DNA of 64,000 bases from Bog-950 sp046329515 (GTDB taxonomy: Bacteria; Bacteroidota; Bacteroidia; Chitinophagales; LD1), in the NCBI GenBank assembly GCA_046329515.1, contig JAXLUM010000001.1, positions 558,001 through 622,000 on the forward strand, written 5' to 3'. The notes below the pieces were generated by a model. The model saw only the letters and a list, made by a program, of their open reading frames with translations, searched no databases and was not told the origin of the DNA. Below, piece after piece: positions 44,001 through 54,400 of this stretch. A program made the position numbers and the translations under genes. The first letter of the stretch is position 1. Each line of letters starts with the position of its first letter.

Positions 44001-44584
44001 TTATTGGCAAATGGTTGAGCGGTAAAGGGGTCAATAGAGTTATTTATGGTACATTGAATGGAATTGTCTTCACTACCGGGGTTTGGAATATTGTTAATTG
44101 CAGAGTTTCGGCAACAATCGGTTGTGCCTACAGTTACCAAGCTGCAACTAATTGGTACGGATATAATGCCGCTATAGGTGTAAATCTGTATGCCCGGATA
44201 AGGCGGGTTGCTTCCTGATTGTGTCCATACACACGCACTCTGCGATTGTTGTTGAGCACAAAGATCAACTATGTCTGTTCCATTCGCAGGAATGGCTGTA
44301 GTATCTTGCAGAAAACTGTAAGTAGTAGTTAAACCGCTACAAGTGGTTGAATAAACCTGTATGCTGATTGTTATTGGCGCCGTGGCCGCTTGCCCTTGAG
44401 AGACGTTGTCCCAACAATTACGGTAATAATGCACCGTTACCTTATACTGAATGTTGCTACCCACCACCCCTAAGCACTTGTATTGAATTTCCTTGCCCCA
44501 GTCGTGGGTGGCATACCCACAATAGCCGGTAAACAACAGAAGTAAAACGGAAAGATTCTTAGCAAAAAGTGTTTGCAGGTTCAT
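41036..44584 (-). CDS. Giant T9SS type A adhesin-like protein with SprB repeats
   Basis: The 1182-residue protein has a signal peptide (ending near GYCGYA), then a Cys-rich N-terminal region typical of Bacteroidota surface proteins (HDWGKEIQYKCLGVVGS, YYRNCWDN, VDLCAQQQSQSACVW). Several Ig-like beta segments follow, then two SprB repeats (about 990-1100; AVTDTVSGLAAGVYTVTITD) and a T9SS type A sorting domain (YPNPANSEVIVSTN). There is no protease motif. Its position between two protease paralogues, and the same SprB and sorting ends, suggest it is part of the same surface set. A TAACTTTG box lies just upstream. Function unknown; adhesion or fibre is inference. Confidence 0.75.
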   Translation of the reverse strand: MNLQTLFAKNLSVLLLLFTGYCGYATHDWGKEIQYKCLGVVGSNIQYKVTVHYYRNCWDNVSQGQAATAPITISIQVYSTTCSGLTTTYSFLQDTTAIPANGTDIVDLCAQQQSQSACVWTQSGSNPPYPGIQIYTYSGIISVPISCSLVTVGTTDCCRNSAINNIPNPGSEDNSIQCTINNSIDPFTAQPFANNSVIYTSLPAPLFWVGKPASYNCGAIDLDGDSLVYELINPLDGFNLPYQNINFSAAYLVTCPVRTSPPNTFHFNTSNGQMEFVPAYQENDVIALKVSEYRHGILVGSTMRDFQCLMINGGAERPVIDSIANLSGGFLQDSSTINVCPGGLVSFDVPVQQAANLNLSLNSNITLAIQASQFSQQGSGSSVNAHIEWQTQMSDTGCYHFIISAKNNDCPLNGSSFKPYTICVTHKVEVTASSPKYCGQTILLKGIGGTNPIWQPSFGPNAVSDNSNNETYVNPVSPQMYYYSSNCGTDSIFIDTSAFINHQIIAPDTVCTYQNVYLQLQIDTTFGPFAFQWKPANSLYDSSGLPGATIQNPIAVPTNTTSYTVKIITDAGCLLYDTATITASKQGHGITLLADPIKGCKNEPVQLTVYEQEPACTVNSTADTGWITDAQLGYGTAVSPAISPTQYPTIFGHYSASSRHQFLYLSNEFATRGQIQALSFYIAQIYTQNDSLTNFEIKIGCTSDTSLTDWQNGLITVFNSKTIHYTSTGWQTFNLDYPYNWNGNTNLVIEVCSNTPIPGLNAKMQVTPTAFHATYYSKGIYPQCGFTGTPTNAYLRPNTIFKFCRKNLSSGSTVWYPASGVNAVVPSGSTNATAYPETSQTFQITVLDSNGCTNTSVAAFSLDTTISFSVSPSDTDFCAPRPVQLKATVTNTSTGSLTFNWQNLTDHLTVGNNAIVTVTPHDTTVYLFQLFSNGCTGSDTVKVNVSSFAVPFSSTDIKCYGIPTGEITLSPAGGVPPYTYGWQPQGPTGASATNLSPKTYNITVTDSEGCTGYATVVISQPAEISFLLQSTPQHSQLTDGTAAVLNLTGGISPYTVQWSNGAVTDTVSGLAAGVYTVTITDANGCEKTSAVTVGFISAINESNPVQFTLYPNPANSEVIVSTNSTAKADVVLLDALGQPVGNYATNKNGELHLDVTALPAAVYYILVKTPFETGTKPLVISH

Positions 44585-44604
44585 GCCATAGGTTTGCGGC
44601 TCAC

Positions 44605-44612
44605 CAAAGTTA
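44605..44612 (-). promoter_or_regulatory. Candidate -7 box of the 41036-44584 gene
   Basis: On the minus strand TAACTTTG is an exact TAnnTTTG, 20 bases before the ATG. The -33 element is not clear: a TTG lies only 15 bases upstream. Confidence 0.4.
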
Positions 44613-44652
44613 CAAAAACTATCTATTCAACTGAATTAATATATCAGCAAAT

Positions 44653-44676
44653 AAAAAGGGCGGTTTTGCCGCCCTT
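44653..44676 (-). terminator. Terminator after the 44701-51294 protease gene
   Basis: AAGGGCGG (44656-44663) pairs with CCGCCCTT (44669-44676). On the minus strand it is followed by U residues, 25 bases after the stop. Confidence 0.85.
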
Positions 44677-44700
44677 CTAACTCTTAAATACCGTCTTGTT

Positions 44701-47700
44701 TTACCTTGTAACCACCAACTGCTTCACCGCCTTTTTGCCTTCGGAATTCAGTTCCACATAGTATATGCCGGTGGCTAAATCAGTTACTTGTATTTTAAGT
44801 GTTGTTGTGCTTGTTGATACAAGGGTTTCTGATAATGTTTGGCCTATAACATCCGTTATTCTCAACAGGCTGTTGGCCGCAAGTTTAAATTGCAGGGTAA
44901 CTTCATCCATTGCCGGGTTAGGGAACATAGTAAAGCTGAAGTTGCTGTTTACTTCATTTATACCAACGGATTGATTTACCACTACGCTTGTTGTTTTAAC
45001 GCAACCGTTTGCATCAGTAATAGTTGCGGTATAAGTGCCCGCTGCAAGGTTTATTGCTGTTGTGCCTGTAAAGCCGTTTGACCATTGAACAGTATATGGC
45101 GAAACACCGCCGTTTATATTGTTGACAGAGGCTGTGCCGTTATTGCTTCCGGAAACTGCATCCGTAGTTGATGTGCTGTAAGTAATTTCTGATGATTCAT
45201 TTATGCCGACAGAAGTTGTTGAACTGCAATTGTGGTTATCAGTAACCGTAAGCTGATAATTGCCGGCGGTAAGATTGCTTAGCTGGTTCGATGTATTTCC
45301 GTTGTTCCAACTGTAGGAGTATGTTGGTGTGCCGCCATTAACAGAAACAGAAACAGAGCCGGTGCTATCACCATAACAAGCAACGTTGCTACTGCTTAAG
45401 TTAATATTCAGTGCATCGGGTTCAGTTATTGTTATACTGCTTGTTGCAGTACAGTTGTTGCCGTCAGTTATGGTGGCTGTGTAAGTGCCCGCCGGTAAGT
45501 TGGTGTTAGTAGCCGCGGTTGAACCATTGGCCCATAAGTAGGTGTATCCTACGGTTCCTCCTGTAACAATAACGGAAGCGCTGCCTGTGCCACCATTACA
45601 AGTAGGGTAAACAGCGCTGGTAGCCACTTGTAAGGCTGAAGGCGAATTGATAGTGAAACTTGCCGAGCTCTCACAATTGTTGGCATCAGTAACTGATACG
45701 CTATAAGTACCCGCCGCAAGGTTAGCAACTGATGCAGTGTTATTGCCATTGCTCCACACGTAAGTGTAAGGCGCAGTACCACTAACTATGTTTACCTGTG
45801 CTGCGCCGGAATTACCGCCATTGCAAAGCACATCGGTAGATGAAGGCGCGAGGCTTACGCCGCCATTAGTGCCTACTGTTCCCACTGCGGTAGCGGTGCA
45901 ACTGTTAGCATCAGTAATGGTTAAGCTGTATTGGCCGGCAGTTAAATTGCTGATAGTAGAAGTGCTTGCAGCATTGCTCCATAAATAAGTATAGGCAGAA
46001 ACACCACCACTTACCGAAGCAGTTAGTGAACCATCATTTCCGCTGCAACCTGCATTTGTACCTGTAGCGCTTACATTAAGTGAGGCCGGTTCAGTAATAG
46101 TTACTGTGCCGGTGGATGAACATCCATTTACATCAGTTACGGAAACAGTATAGTTGCCTGCTGCAAGGCTGGTGGCAGTTGCTGTGTTAGCGCCATTGCT
46201 CCAGTTGTAACTATATGGTGAAGTGCCTGCGCTTATGTTGATTGACGCGCTACCGCTGTTGCCACTATGGCAAAGCACACTGGTGGTAGATGCGCTAAAC
46301 GATAGGCTGCCAACGCTGTTAACTATAGCAGAGGCCGTTGCTGTACAACTGTTGGCATCGGTAACGGTAACGGTGTAGGTGCCTGCAGCTACGTTATTAA
46401 TGTTTTGCGATGAGGCGCCGTTGCTCCAGTTGTAAGAATAGGCACCTGTGCCGCCGGTTGCTTGCAAGCTTATGCTGCCGTTTGCAGCAGTGCAGGTGTT
46501 GTTTGTTGCTGTTGGTGCAAGGCTAATAGCGCTTGGTTCGGTAATAGTAACAGAGGTTGTAGTTGAGCAACCGTTTGCGTCAGTAACTGAAACTGTGTAG
46601 GTGCCACTGCTAAGGTTATTAAGGGTAGCTGCGTTGCCCGAATTACTCCATGTATAGGTATATGGCGCAGTGCCTGATGAAGGTTGAACGTTTGCACTGC
46701 CGTTGTTGCCGGAATGGCACAGAACATTGCTGCCACTTGCCGTTGCACTTATAGAACCTGTTGAAGTAATGGTTGCATTAGCTGTAGCTGTGCAACTATT
46801 AGCATCGGTAACGGTTACGGTGTAAGTGCCGGCAGCCTGATTGCTTATTGATGATGCTGCGCCTCCATTGCTCCAGTTATAATTGTAAGATGGGCTACCG
46901 CCATTTACCTGTAAACTAACAGATCCGTTTGCGGCTGTGCAGGTAGAGCTTACCGGAGAGGTGAGCACACTTAATGCAGTAGGTTGTGTAATACTTACTG
47001 ATGCAGAAACAGAACAGCCGTTTACATCGCTTGCTGTAACATTATAAGTGCCGGCAGCAACATTGCTGATATTAGCGGCCGTTGCGCCATTGCTCCAGCT
47101 ATAGTTATAAGGGGTATTGCCTCCTGTTATAGTTATTGAGGCGGCGCCGTTAGTGCTGCCAAAGCAGGTAGCTGCAGTGCTGCCGGTATTGCTTTGCAGG
47201 GTATTGTTTAGTTGGGAAACAGAAGCCGAAGCAGTAGCCGTACAACTGTTGGCATCAGTAACGGTTAGCGTGTAAGTGCCTGCCGCAATATTGGTTAACG
47301 AGGCAGAATTGCCCCCGGTGTTCCAATGGTAAGCTAAAGCGCCGGTGCCTCCGACGCCCAGGGCAACCACACTACCATTAGTTGCTGCACATATGGCAGA
47401 ACTTGGTGTGGTAGTAATGCTTATTGCTGAAGGTGCAGTAAGCGTGTGGGTGCTAACAGCCGTGCAGTTGTTTTGATCGGTAGTAGTTACACTATAAGTG
47501 CCTGCAGTCAAGTTGGTTTTTGCAGCGCCGCTACCCAGGCTGTTACTCCACGCATAAGTATATGAAGCGGTTCCGCCAGTACTGGAAAGAGTAATACTGC
47601 CGTTAGTGCTATAGGAACAGGCCGGGTTAACCTTTACCGAAGATGTTGAAAGTACTGCTGGTTGCGTAATTGTTTTGGTTACTGTACTGGTGCAGTTGTT

Positions 47701-50700
47701 GGCATCGGTTATGGTTACCGTATAACTTCCTGCCGTTAGGTTTGTTCTTCCCGGTGTTGTAACACCACTGCCCCAGTTATAAGTATAAGGTGATGTGCCT
47801 CCGCTAACATTCGCAGCTAAAGCACCGTTGTTGCCACCATTGCAGCTTACGTTGGTTACGGTATAGGCTGGTGAAATAGCCGTTGGCTGGGTAAGCGTTT
47901 TAGTGGCAGTTGCCGAACATCCTTTGCTGTCAGTTACGGTTACGTTGTAGGTGCCTGCACCAATATTACTTAGCGATGATGTGGTTTGACCACTGCTCCA
48001 GTTATAAGTATAGTTAGGGGTGCCGGTTAACACACTTACTGATGCGCTGCCGTTATTTCCTGCATTACAACTAATATTTGTAGATGTAGCGTTAACGGTT
48101 ACGGCAGGGTTTACCGTTAGTGTAGTTGCCGTGCGCAATGAAATGCAATCCTGTTCTTTTACTTCCCAATCATAGAAATAGTAATAGTAGGTTTCAGAAC
48201 CTGCGCCTGCATTATTGCCGAAAATGCTTACCATGCCGTTAGCATCGTTGTAAGGGTAAGCGGCATTTGAGCTGTTGCGGTATAAATACATGGTATCGCG
48301 TAGCCCAAGCTCATAAGCGCCGCCCGGTATTAAATCAATATTTAAGTTTATACGACTGCCACCGTTAGGAACATAAACTGTTTTCTCCGTAATAAGGCCG
48401 CCTAAAGAATCTCGATACTGAACGGTTCGGTACCCTGCACCCTGCGCATAAACATAAACGCTAACCAGTTTGCAGTTTTTATAAACCCTGAAACGCAGCG
48501 CGCGTGACTGCACTCCATTGTAATAACTACCCGAACCAATGGCATTGCTTAGCGCACCCACTTTGTAAATAGGTTGCGGATTGGTGCTTTCGGCATAGTA
48601 AGTAGTGGTGGTGTTTAGCACCGGCGTAGTATAAGGGTTACTGGTTGAAACAGCAGTGCCCGTATTATCATACCATGTTACCGCATTAGTAGTGTTAGCT
48701 GTTAACGTAAAGGCTGATGGCCCACAGGATGAAGTTGAGTTAGTAGTTGGGCCGGTAGGCTTACTTATAGTTATGTAATTCGTTTTGGTCATTGTATTGT
48801 TTCCATAAGCATTGGTAGCTGTTAAGGAAACCGTATACGTGCCGTTTGCCGCGTACGTATGCGTTGGGTTTTTAAGGGTAGAGGTAGTGGCATCGCCAAA
48901 ATTCCACAACCAGGAAGTAGGCCCGCCCGTACTTAAATCAGTAAAATTAATTGTGCCGGTGCACGAACTGGTTACATCAGCTTTAAAATTGGCTACAGGT
49001 GGGGAGGTGGCCGATATACATGTCCATTGTATAGTAAAGCCTGCGGCATTTACACTTTGGTCGCTGGTTTGGCGAATGGTAATAGATGAACTTGTAGAAG
49101 TTATATCAGCCGGCATGGTAGTTCCTGTAAACGAACCCAATACAGGGCTGGTAGTGTTAGGCCCATCATATACGTACAGGTAGTCATACGTGTTTTCCAT
49201 ATTAAACTGTGTAAAGTGCAACTTAACCTGCGATGCCCCCGTTGGCGAAATGGTTACTGTGCTATTGGTATTATCAGTATAGTTGCCGGCAGAACCTCCA
49301 TTGTCGTATATCGTTCCGTTACAGGCTGTTTGGGTTTGGTAAGTGCCTGTGGCGGGCATTACTACTACGCAAGGGTTAGTATTGCTGATGTTTATAAGGT
49401 TGGATGAGATAATGCTATCTACACCACAAGTGCCGCCATTGGAAACCAACTTAACGGTATAGGTGCCTAAAGCATTATAAGTGTGCGAAGGATTTGTGGC
49501 CGTGCTTGTTCCACCATCGCCAAAATTCCAGGTAAAGCTGTTGGCGTTAGTGCTGGTATTGGTAAAGTTAACGGTAAGCGGGGCAGTGCAGCCACTGGTT
49601 GGCGAAGCCGTAAACTGTGCATCAACCCCAAAGGAGAAGGCCGCGCCTACACCTACTGCATACCATGCATTCGTTGTGCTTATGGCTTCGGGGGAGCAGG
49701 TGCCGAATAAATCGTTTGCAGATTGAATAGCATAAAAACGTGCATCAGCATAATCAGCACTGCTGGTTAAGTAGTAAACCATATTGCGCCATGCTATTTG
49801 CGTTGCCTTATGGCGGCCTATGCCTGTTACATTATAAGCATTGCCAATATCATTAGTGCCGGTGCCACCTTGTGCCAGGCGATAGTACCAATGGTTTTGC
49901 ACGTTACTGTTGGTATGCACCCCGCCGTTATCGGCTGTGCCTGTATACCAATAGGTGCCCAGGTAGGTATCAGGGTCGCTATACGTATTCGGGTTGCTCA
50001 TTGAGCGGAATGCTGAACCAATGTCTTCACCAATTAGCCAGTTGCCTACGGTAGAGTCAGCGTACCACTCCACCGCCGTTCCAAAAATATCGCTGAACGA
50101 TTCGTTCAATGCACCTGATTCATTGGAGTAAGCAAGGTTTGCGGTTAATTCATCAAGGCCGTGCGAAATTTCGTGGCCGGTAATATCTAATGATGTTAGA
50201 GGGTTATAACCTGTACTGCCATCCCCAAAGGTCATGCGGGTACCATCCCAAAAGGCATTCAAGTAACCTACATCGTAGTGTACGTAAAGGTTAAGCTGGT
50301 AACCGGCGTTGTCAATAGAGTTGCGGCCGTTAGCTAAATAAAAGTCATAGGTCATTTCGGCGCCCCAATGCGCATCACCGGCGTATTGGTCTTTGTTGGT
50401 GTTTACGTTATTCCAGTAGTTGTCGGCATCGGTAAAATCAACCGCTGCGGCGTAATTAGTACCTTTCTGCAAATTGAAGGTGCGCACCCCTAAGCCACGG
50501 GTGGTTTCGCGCAGGCGATAGGAACCTGCATTACTATCTGAAACTATTCCGCGTGCGCCACGGTAAGCGGTAACTGCTGTGCCGTTAGTGTTTACGTTAC
50601 AAATGCGCGATACCTTTTTAATTACCTGTCCCGTTTGTGCATCTACATACACATAAAAACGGCCCATAGGTTCGTGGGCATATACATCAAATTTCCAGGC

Positions 50701-51294
50701 CAGTTTAAATGCGGAGTTAATATCACCAACCTGCACTATTTCAAGTGTGCCTTTAGGAAAGAAGGTGGCATTCGGATTTCCACTTTCGTTTTTAATAAAC
50801 TCCTCTTCGCCGGATAGTTGCCATTTGTAGGTTGTGGCTCCAACGTCTTCAAGCGCTTTATTCAACGCTGCAGTTTCATTTAATGAAGCAATTGCCCCTG
50901 CGTTAATGTTCTTGAATATATAGCCATTAAATTTTTCTACACGGCCATTGCGGGCATGCAGCACAAAATTGCCGTTAGTTACAGGTACACCATTTACATA
51001 TAACTGGTAACGGCTGTGTTGCCAGCCCAGTAAATCGGTTTCGTTACTTGTTTGCTGAAAGAAATAGGAGGCAGGTAAAAGAAACTTCTTCTTTAGGTAA
51101 GTAAGAAATTCGCTTTGCGGCATTTCGCTACCTGCACGGAACTGAATAAAAGAAGGAATGATGTTATCCTGCTTTATCCAAACCAATTCGGCGCCTTCTA
51201 CAAGGTCGTTAGCGGCAGCTCCTCTAAACTCACCGGTTTGTGCATTAGCAATAGATACATAAAATAAAAAGGCGAGGAATAGAACTTTTTTCAT
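44701..51294 (-). CDS. Giant secreted M4-family metalloprotease with 14 SprB repeats, T9SS type A
   Basis: The 2197-residue protein has a signal peptide (FLAFLFYVSIANAQ) and a propeptide (to about 230), then a thermolysin-fold M4 domain with H374-E-x-x-H378 and E398 (HEISHGL, GALNESFSDIFG). PKD, CUB-like and second PKD domains follow (about 570-835), then an Ig-like part and the shared domain (48120-48575). After these come 14 SprB repeats of about 75 residues (44960-48100), each ending in a form of AGTYTVTVTDANGC, and a T9SS type A domain. SprB repeats form long flexible surface fibres in gliding Bacteroidota. A terminator follows at 44653-44676. Family call is secure. Confidence 0.88.
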   Translation of the reverse strand: MKKVLFLAFLFYVSIANAQTGEFRGAAANDLVEGAELVWIKQDNIIPSFIQFRAGSEMPQSEFLTYLKKKFLLPASYFFQQTSNETDLLGWQHSRYQLYVNGVPVTNGNFVLHARNGRVEKFNGYIFKNINAGAIASLNETAALNKALEDVGATTYKWQLSGEEEFIKNESGNPNATFFPKGTLEIVQVGDINSAFKLAWKFDVYAHEPMGRFYVYVDAQTGQVIKKVSRICNVNTNGTAVTAYRGARGIVSDSNAGSYRLRETTRGLGVRTFNLQKGTNYAAAVDFTDADNYWNNVNTNKDQYAGDAHWGAEMTYDFYLANGRNSIDNAGYQLNLYVHYDVGYLNAFWDGTRMTFGDGSTGYNPLTSLDITGHEISHGLDELTANLAYSNESGALNESFSDIFGTAVEWYADSTVGNWLIGEDIGSAFRSMSNPNTYSDPDTYLGTYWYTGTADNGGVHTNSNVQNHWYYRLAQGGTGTNDIGNAYNVTGIGRHKATQIAWRNMVYYLTSSADYADARFYAIQSANDLFGTCSPEAISTTNAWYAVGVGAAFSFGVDAQFTASPTSGCTAPLTVNFTNTSTNANSFTWNFGDGGTSTATNPSHTYNALGTYTVKLVSNGGTCGVDSIISSNLINISNTNPCVVVMPATGTYQTQTACNGTIYDNGGSAGNYTDNTNSTVTISPTGASQVKLHFTQFNMENTYDYLYVYDGPNTTSPVLGSFTGTTMPADITSTSSSITIRQTSDQSVNAAGFTIQWTCISATSPPVANFKADVTSSCTGTINFTDLSTGGPTSWLWNFGDATTSTLKNPTHTYAANGTYTVSLTATNAYGNNTMTKTNYITISKPTGPTTNSTSSCGPSAFTLTANTTNAVTWYDNTGTAVSTSNPYTTPVLNTTTTYYAESTNPQPIYKVGALSNAIGSGSYYNGVQSRALRFRVYKNCKLVSVYVYAQGAGYRTVQYRDSLGGLITEKTVYVPNGGSRINLNIDLIPGGAYELGLRDTMYLYRNSSNAAYPYNDANGMVSIFGNNAGAGSETYYYYFYDWEVKEQDCISLRTATTLTVNPAVTVNATSTNISCNAGNNGSASVSVLTGTPNYTYNWSSGQTTSSLSNIGAGTYNVTVTDSKGCSATATKTLTQPTAISPAYTVTNVSCNGGNNGALAANVSGGTSPYTYNWGSGVTTPGRTNLTAGSYTVTITDANNCTSTVTKTITQPAVLSTSSVKVNPACSYSTNGSITLSSTGGTASYTYAWSNSLGSGAAKTNLTAGTYSVTTTDQNNCTAVSTHTLTAPSAISITTTPSSAICAATNGSVVALGVGGTGALAYHWNTGGNSASLTNIAAGTYTLTVTDANSCTATASASVSQLNNTLQSNTGSTAATCFGSTNGAASITITGGNTPYNYSWSNGATAANISNVAAGTYNVTASDVNGCSVSASVSITQPTALSVLTSPVSSTCTAANGSVSLQVNGGSPSYNYNWSNGGAASSISNQAAGTYTVTVTDANSCTATANATITSTGSISATASGSNVLCHSGNNGSANVQPSSGTAPYTYTWSNSGNAATLNNLSSGTYTVSVTDANGCSTTTSVTITEPSAISLAPTATNNTCTAANGSISLQATGGTGAYSYNWSNGASSQNINNVAAGTYTVTVTDANSCTATASAIVNSVGSLSFSASTTSVLCHSGNSGSASINISAGTSPYSYNWSNGANTATATSLAAGNYTVSVTDVNGCSSTGTVTITEPASLNVSATGTNAGCSGNDGSLTASVSGGVSAYTYLWSNAASTSTISNLTAGQYSLTITDANSCTATAVGTVGTNGGVSLAPSSTDVLCNGGNSGAAQVNIVSGTAPYTYVWSNGNNTASVANLAAGTYSVSVTDANNCESSASFTINSPSALQVATSAVYPTCNGGTGSASVIVTGGTVGYTYLWANGSTAATNTNLPAGTYTATITDGNNCTATSSITITEPDALNINLSSSNVACYGDSTGSVSVSVNGGTPTYSYSWNNGNTSNQLSNLTAGNYQLTVTDNHNCSSTTSVGINESSEITYSTSTTDAVSGSNNGTASVNNINGGVSPYTVQWSNGFTGTTAINLAAGTYTATITDANGCVKTTSVVVNQSVGINEVNSNFSFTMFPNPAMDEVTLQFKLAANSLLRITDVIGQTLSETLVSTSTTTLKIQVTDLATGIYYVELNSEGKKAVKQLVVTR
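44960..48100 (-). repeat. Array of 14 SprB-type protein repeats (about 225 bases each)
   Basis: The consensus end G-T-Y-T-V-T-V-T-D-A-N-x-C recurs 14 times at 70-80 residue spacing, with WSNG and SG(T)SPY-like strands before it. DNA copies are diverged but share recurrent blocks. Confidence 0.85.
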
Positions 51295-51387
51295 CGCAAT
51301 GGTTTTGGGTTCCTGAAAATAAGGAATACAGGGTTTATGATACTAAAATTAATAGGAGGCACCGCGTTTTAACGACCCTCTATAAAA

Positions 51388-51422
51388 GCAAAAAGGAATG
51401 CTGGTGAGGCATTCCTTTTTGC
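51388..51422 (-). terminator. Terminator after the pappalysin-like gene
   Basis: GCAAAAAGGAATGC (51388-51401) pairs perfectly with GCATTCCTTTTTGC (51409-51422) around seven bases. The stem is nearly symmetric, with U runs inside its own arm. Confidence 0.8.
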
Positions 51423-51439
51423 TTGGTTATTTTAAGCGT

Positions 51440-54400
51440 TTAATGCTGAATCATTAACTGCTTAACGGTTTTCTTTGTTCCCGAAATTATTTCTACAAAG
51501 TAAACGCCTGAGGCAAAACCACTAAGCGGTAATTTTACCGTGGTTTCAGTTGCGCCTAACTTCTGTTCTGTAATATTCTGGCCTAACACGTTGCGCACAC
51601 TTAAGCTTGCATTTTCAGTTAGGGTAAACAGCACGGTAACTTCGTCCTTAGCCGGGTTAGGATACATACGGAAGCTTAGTTCGTCGGCAACGGTATTTAT
51701 ACCAACCGATTCACTTACCGTTAATGTAACTGTTTTGCTGCAACCGCTGTTATCTGTTATAGTGGCGGTGTAACTGCCTGCACTAAGGTTAGTAGCAGGG
51801 TTAGTTAACTGGCCGTTAGACCATGAAACAGAATAAGGGGCAGAACCTCCTGTAATATTATCAATTGAAGCGCTGCCGTTATTGTTGCCTTGTGTAGCAG
51901 GGATGGTAGAAGTGGCAAATTGAATTTCTGCTGGTTCAGCAACACTTGTTGTGGCTACGCTTGAGCAGCCGTTGGCATCAGTAACTGTAGCAGTATAGCT
52001 GCCGGCAGAAAGATTGCTTAGTTGAGCAGATGAACCACCATTGCTCCAAACGTAGGTATAGGTTGGTGTACCGCCCAACGCATTTACGTATACAGTACCG
52101 TTATTCTCACCAAAGCAACTTACGTCGTTTGAAGTGGCATTGGTAGATAATTGATCCGGCTCATTAACATTAACTGATGATGAAGCTGAACAGTTATTTC
52201 CGTCAGTTACGGTAACGGTATAGGTGCCTGCAGTAAGCGAGCTAAGGTTAGCTGTTGTGCTGCCGTTGCTCCACAGGTAAGTATAACCGCCAACACCGCC
52301 GCTTACGCTTAGGTCTACTGTGCCATTGTTATTGCCAAAGCAAGTAGGCTGTGTAGGGGCGCTTATAATGTTTACTGAATTAGGTTGTGTTATAGTTAAA
52401 CTTAACGTTGCACTGCAACTGCCTGCATCAGTTATAGTAACGGTATAGGTGCCTGCTGCAAGTCCGTTTACGCTTGAGGTGGTTGCCCCTGTATTCCAGC
52501 TGTAGCTGTAAGGTTGCGAACCATTGCTTATAGCCACACCTACCAGGCCGGTATGGGCGCCGTAGCACAATACGTTATTTACTATTTGCTGAACACTGAA
52601 CGAGCCGGTACCGCTAACAATTGCTGCGGCTGTTGCTGTACAACTTGCAGCATCAGTAATAGTTACCGTGTAAGTTGCTGCTGCTAAATTTTGGATAGAA
52701 GCGATAGTGGCTCCGTTGCTCCAGTTGTAGCCGTAATTGCCGGTGCCGCCGTTAACGCTAACACTTGCAGTGCCATTGTTTTGACCGCAAGTAGCGTTGT
52801 TAGTGCTGGTTGTTGCGTTAATAGCAGAAGGCTCAGTAACTGTAACAGACTGTAATGAGGTGCAGTTAGCCGCATCAGTAATAGTAAGCGTATAGCTGCC
52901 CGCAGCTACGTTATTTATAGTAGCGGTATTAGCGTTATTACTCCAATGGTAAGTATAACCAGAAGTGCCGCCGCTAACATTGGCCGTAATACTTCCATTG
53001 GTGCTGCCGTGGCAGGTAGGTTGTGTTACAGAAGGGTTAGCCGTTATTGCACTTGGTTGGCTAATGGTAATAGAGGCTGTTGCGTTACAGCTGCTGGCAT
53101 CAGTAACAGTTACTACGTATGTACCGGCCGGTATATTATTAATAGCCTGGTTGTTGCTGCCGTTGCTCCAAGCATAGGTATAAGGCGCCGTACCGCTGTT
53201 AGCTGTTATAGAAGCAGAACCCGTTGAAGCGCCATTACAACTTATTGTTGTTGAAGAAGGAGTTATGGTCATAGAGCCTGAACCTACCACAGTAGCTGAA
53301 GCGGTTGCAGTGCACTGGGTGTTATCAGTAACTGTTAATGTATAAGTACCTGAAGCAAGGTTGCTGATAGTATTGGCATTACCGCCATTGCTCCATGAAT
53401 AAGTATAGCCGCCATTGCCGCCTGTAACAGTTGAGCTAACGCTGCCTGTTGAAGTGCCGCAGCCTGTAGCTACCGGGGTTAAGCTTGGTGTAATTGCAGT
53501 AGGTTGGGTTATTGTTTTACTTGCCGTTACTGAACATTGCGAGGCATCGGCAACAGTTACTGTATAGGTGCCGGCTGCAAGGTTGCTACGGTTGGCTGTA
53601 GTAATACCGCTACCCCAGTTATAGGTGTATGGACCACTGCCGCCGGTTACGGTTGTGTTTATAGTGCCATTAGTACCGCCATTGCAGCTAACGTTAGTTG
53701 AAGTGAAAGCCGGTGTAATAGCAGTAGGTTGAGTAATGGTTTTGGTTGCCGTTGCGGTGCAGGTAGCTGCATCAGTAACAGTAACTGTATACGTGCCGGC
53801 CGCCAAATTGCTAAGGCTGGCTGTGGTTCCGCCATTACTCCAGTTATAAGTAAATGCGGGCGAGCCACCTACAGGTGTAACGGATGCTGTACCGTTATTT
53901 GAGCCGTTACAGGTAGCGTTAGTTCCTGCAGTTGTAACACTAAACGAAGTGCTTACGTTAGCCGTAACCGCTTTGCGTTGCGATACGCAGTCTTTTTCTT
54001 TTACAATCCAATCATAGAAGAAATAATAGTAACCTGAGGCAGCGGCAGTATTACCGGTAATACTTACAATGCCACCTGCATCATTATAAGGGTAAACAGC
54101 GCCTGCGCTGTTACGGTATAAATTGGCCGGGCCGGTAGCGGTTAAAGTATAACCTGTGCCTACAGCCAACGGAAAATTAAGTGTAACACGGCTGCCACCG
54201 TTAGCAATGTTTTGGGTGCTGGTGTAAAGCACGTTGCCATTAGCATCAGATATGCGGATAGTGCGGTTACCGGCATTTGTGGCGTATACATATACGCTTT
54301 CTAAGGTGCCTGCTTTTAAAACGTTGAATACTAAACCGCGTTCGCTGTTGTTGGTGTAATTACCACCAGCGCCTATAGAATTGCTTACAGGGCCTACATG

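Noticed and set aside
44960..48100. Repeat array as a CRISPR array
   Set aside because: Units are about 225 bases, encode a continuous protein and lack identical short repeats with spacers. They are SprB protein repeats.
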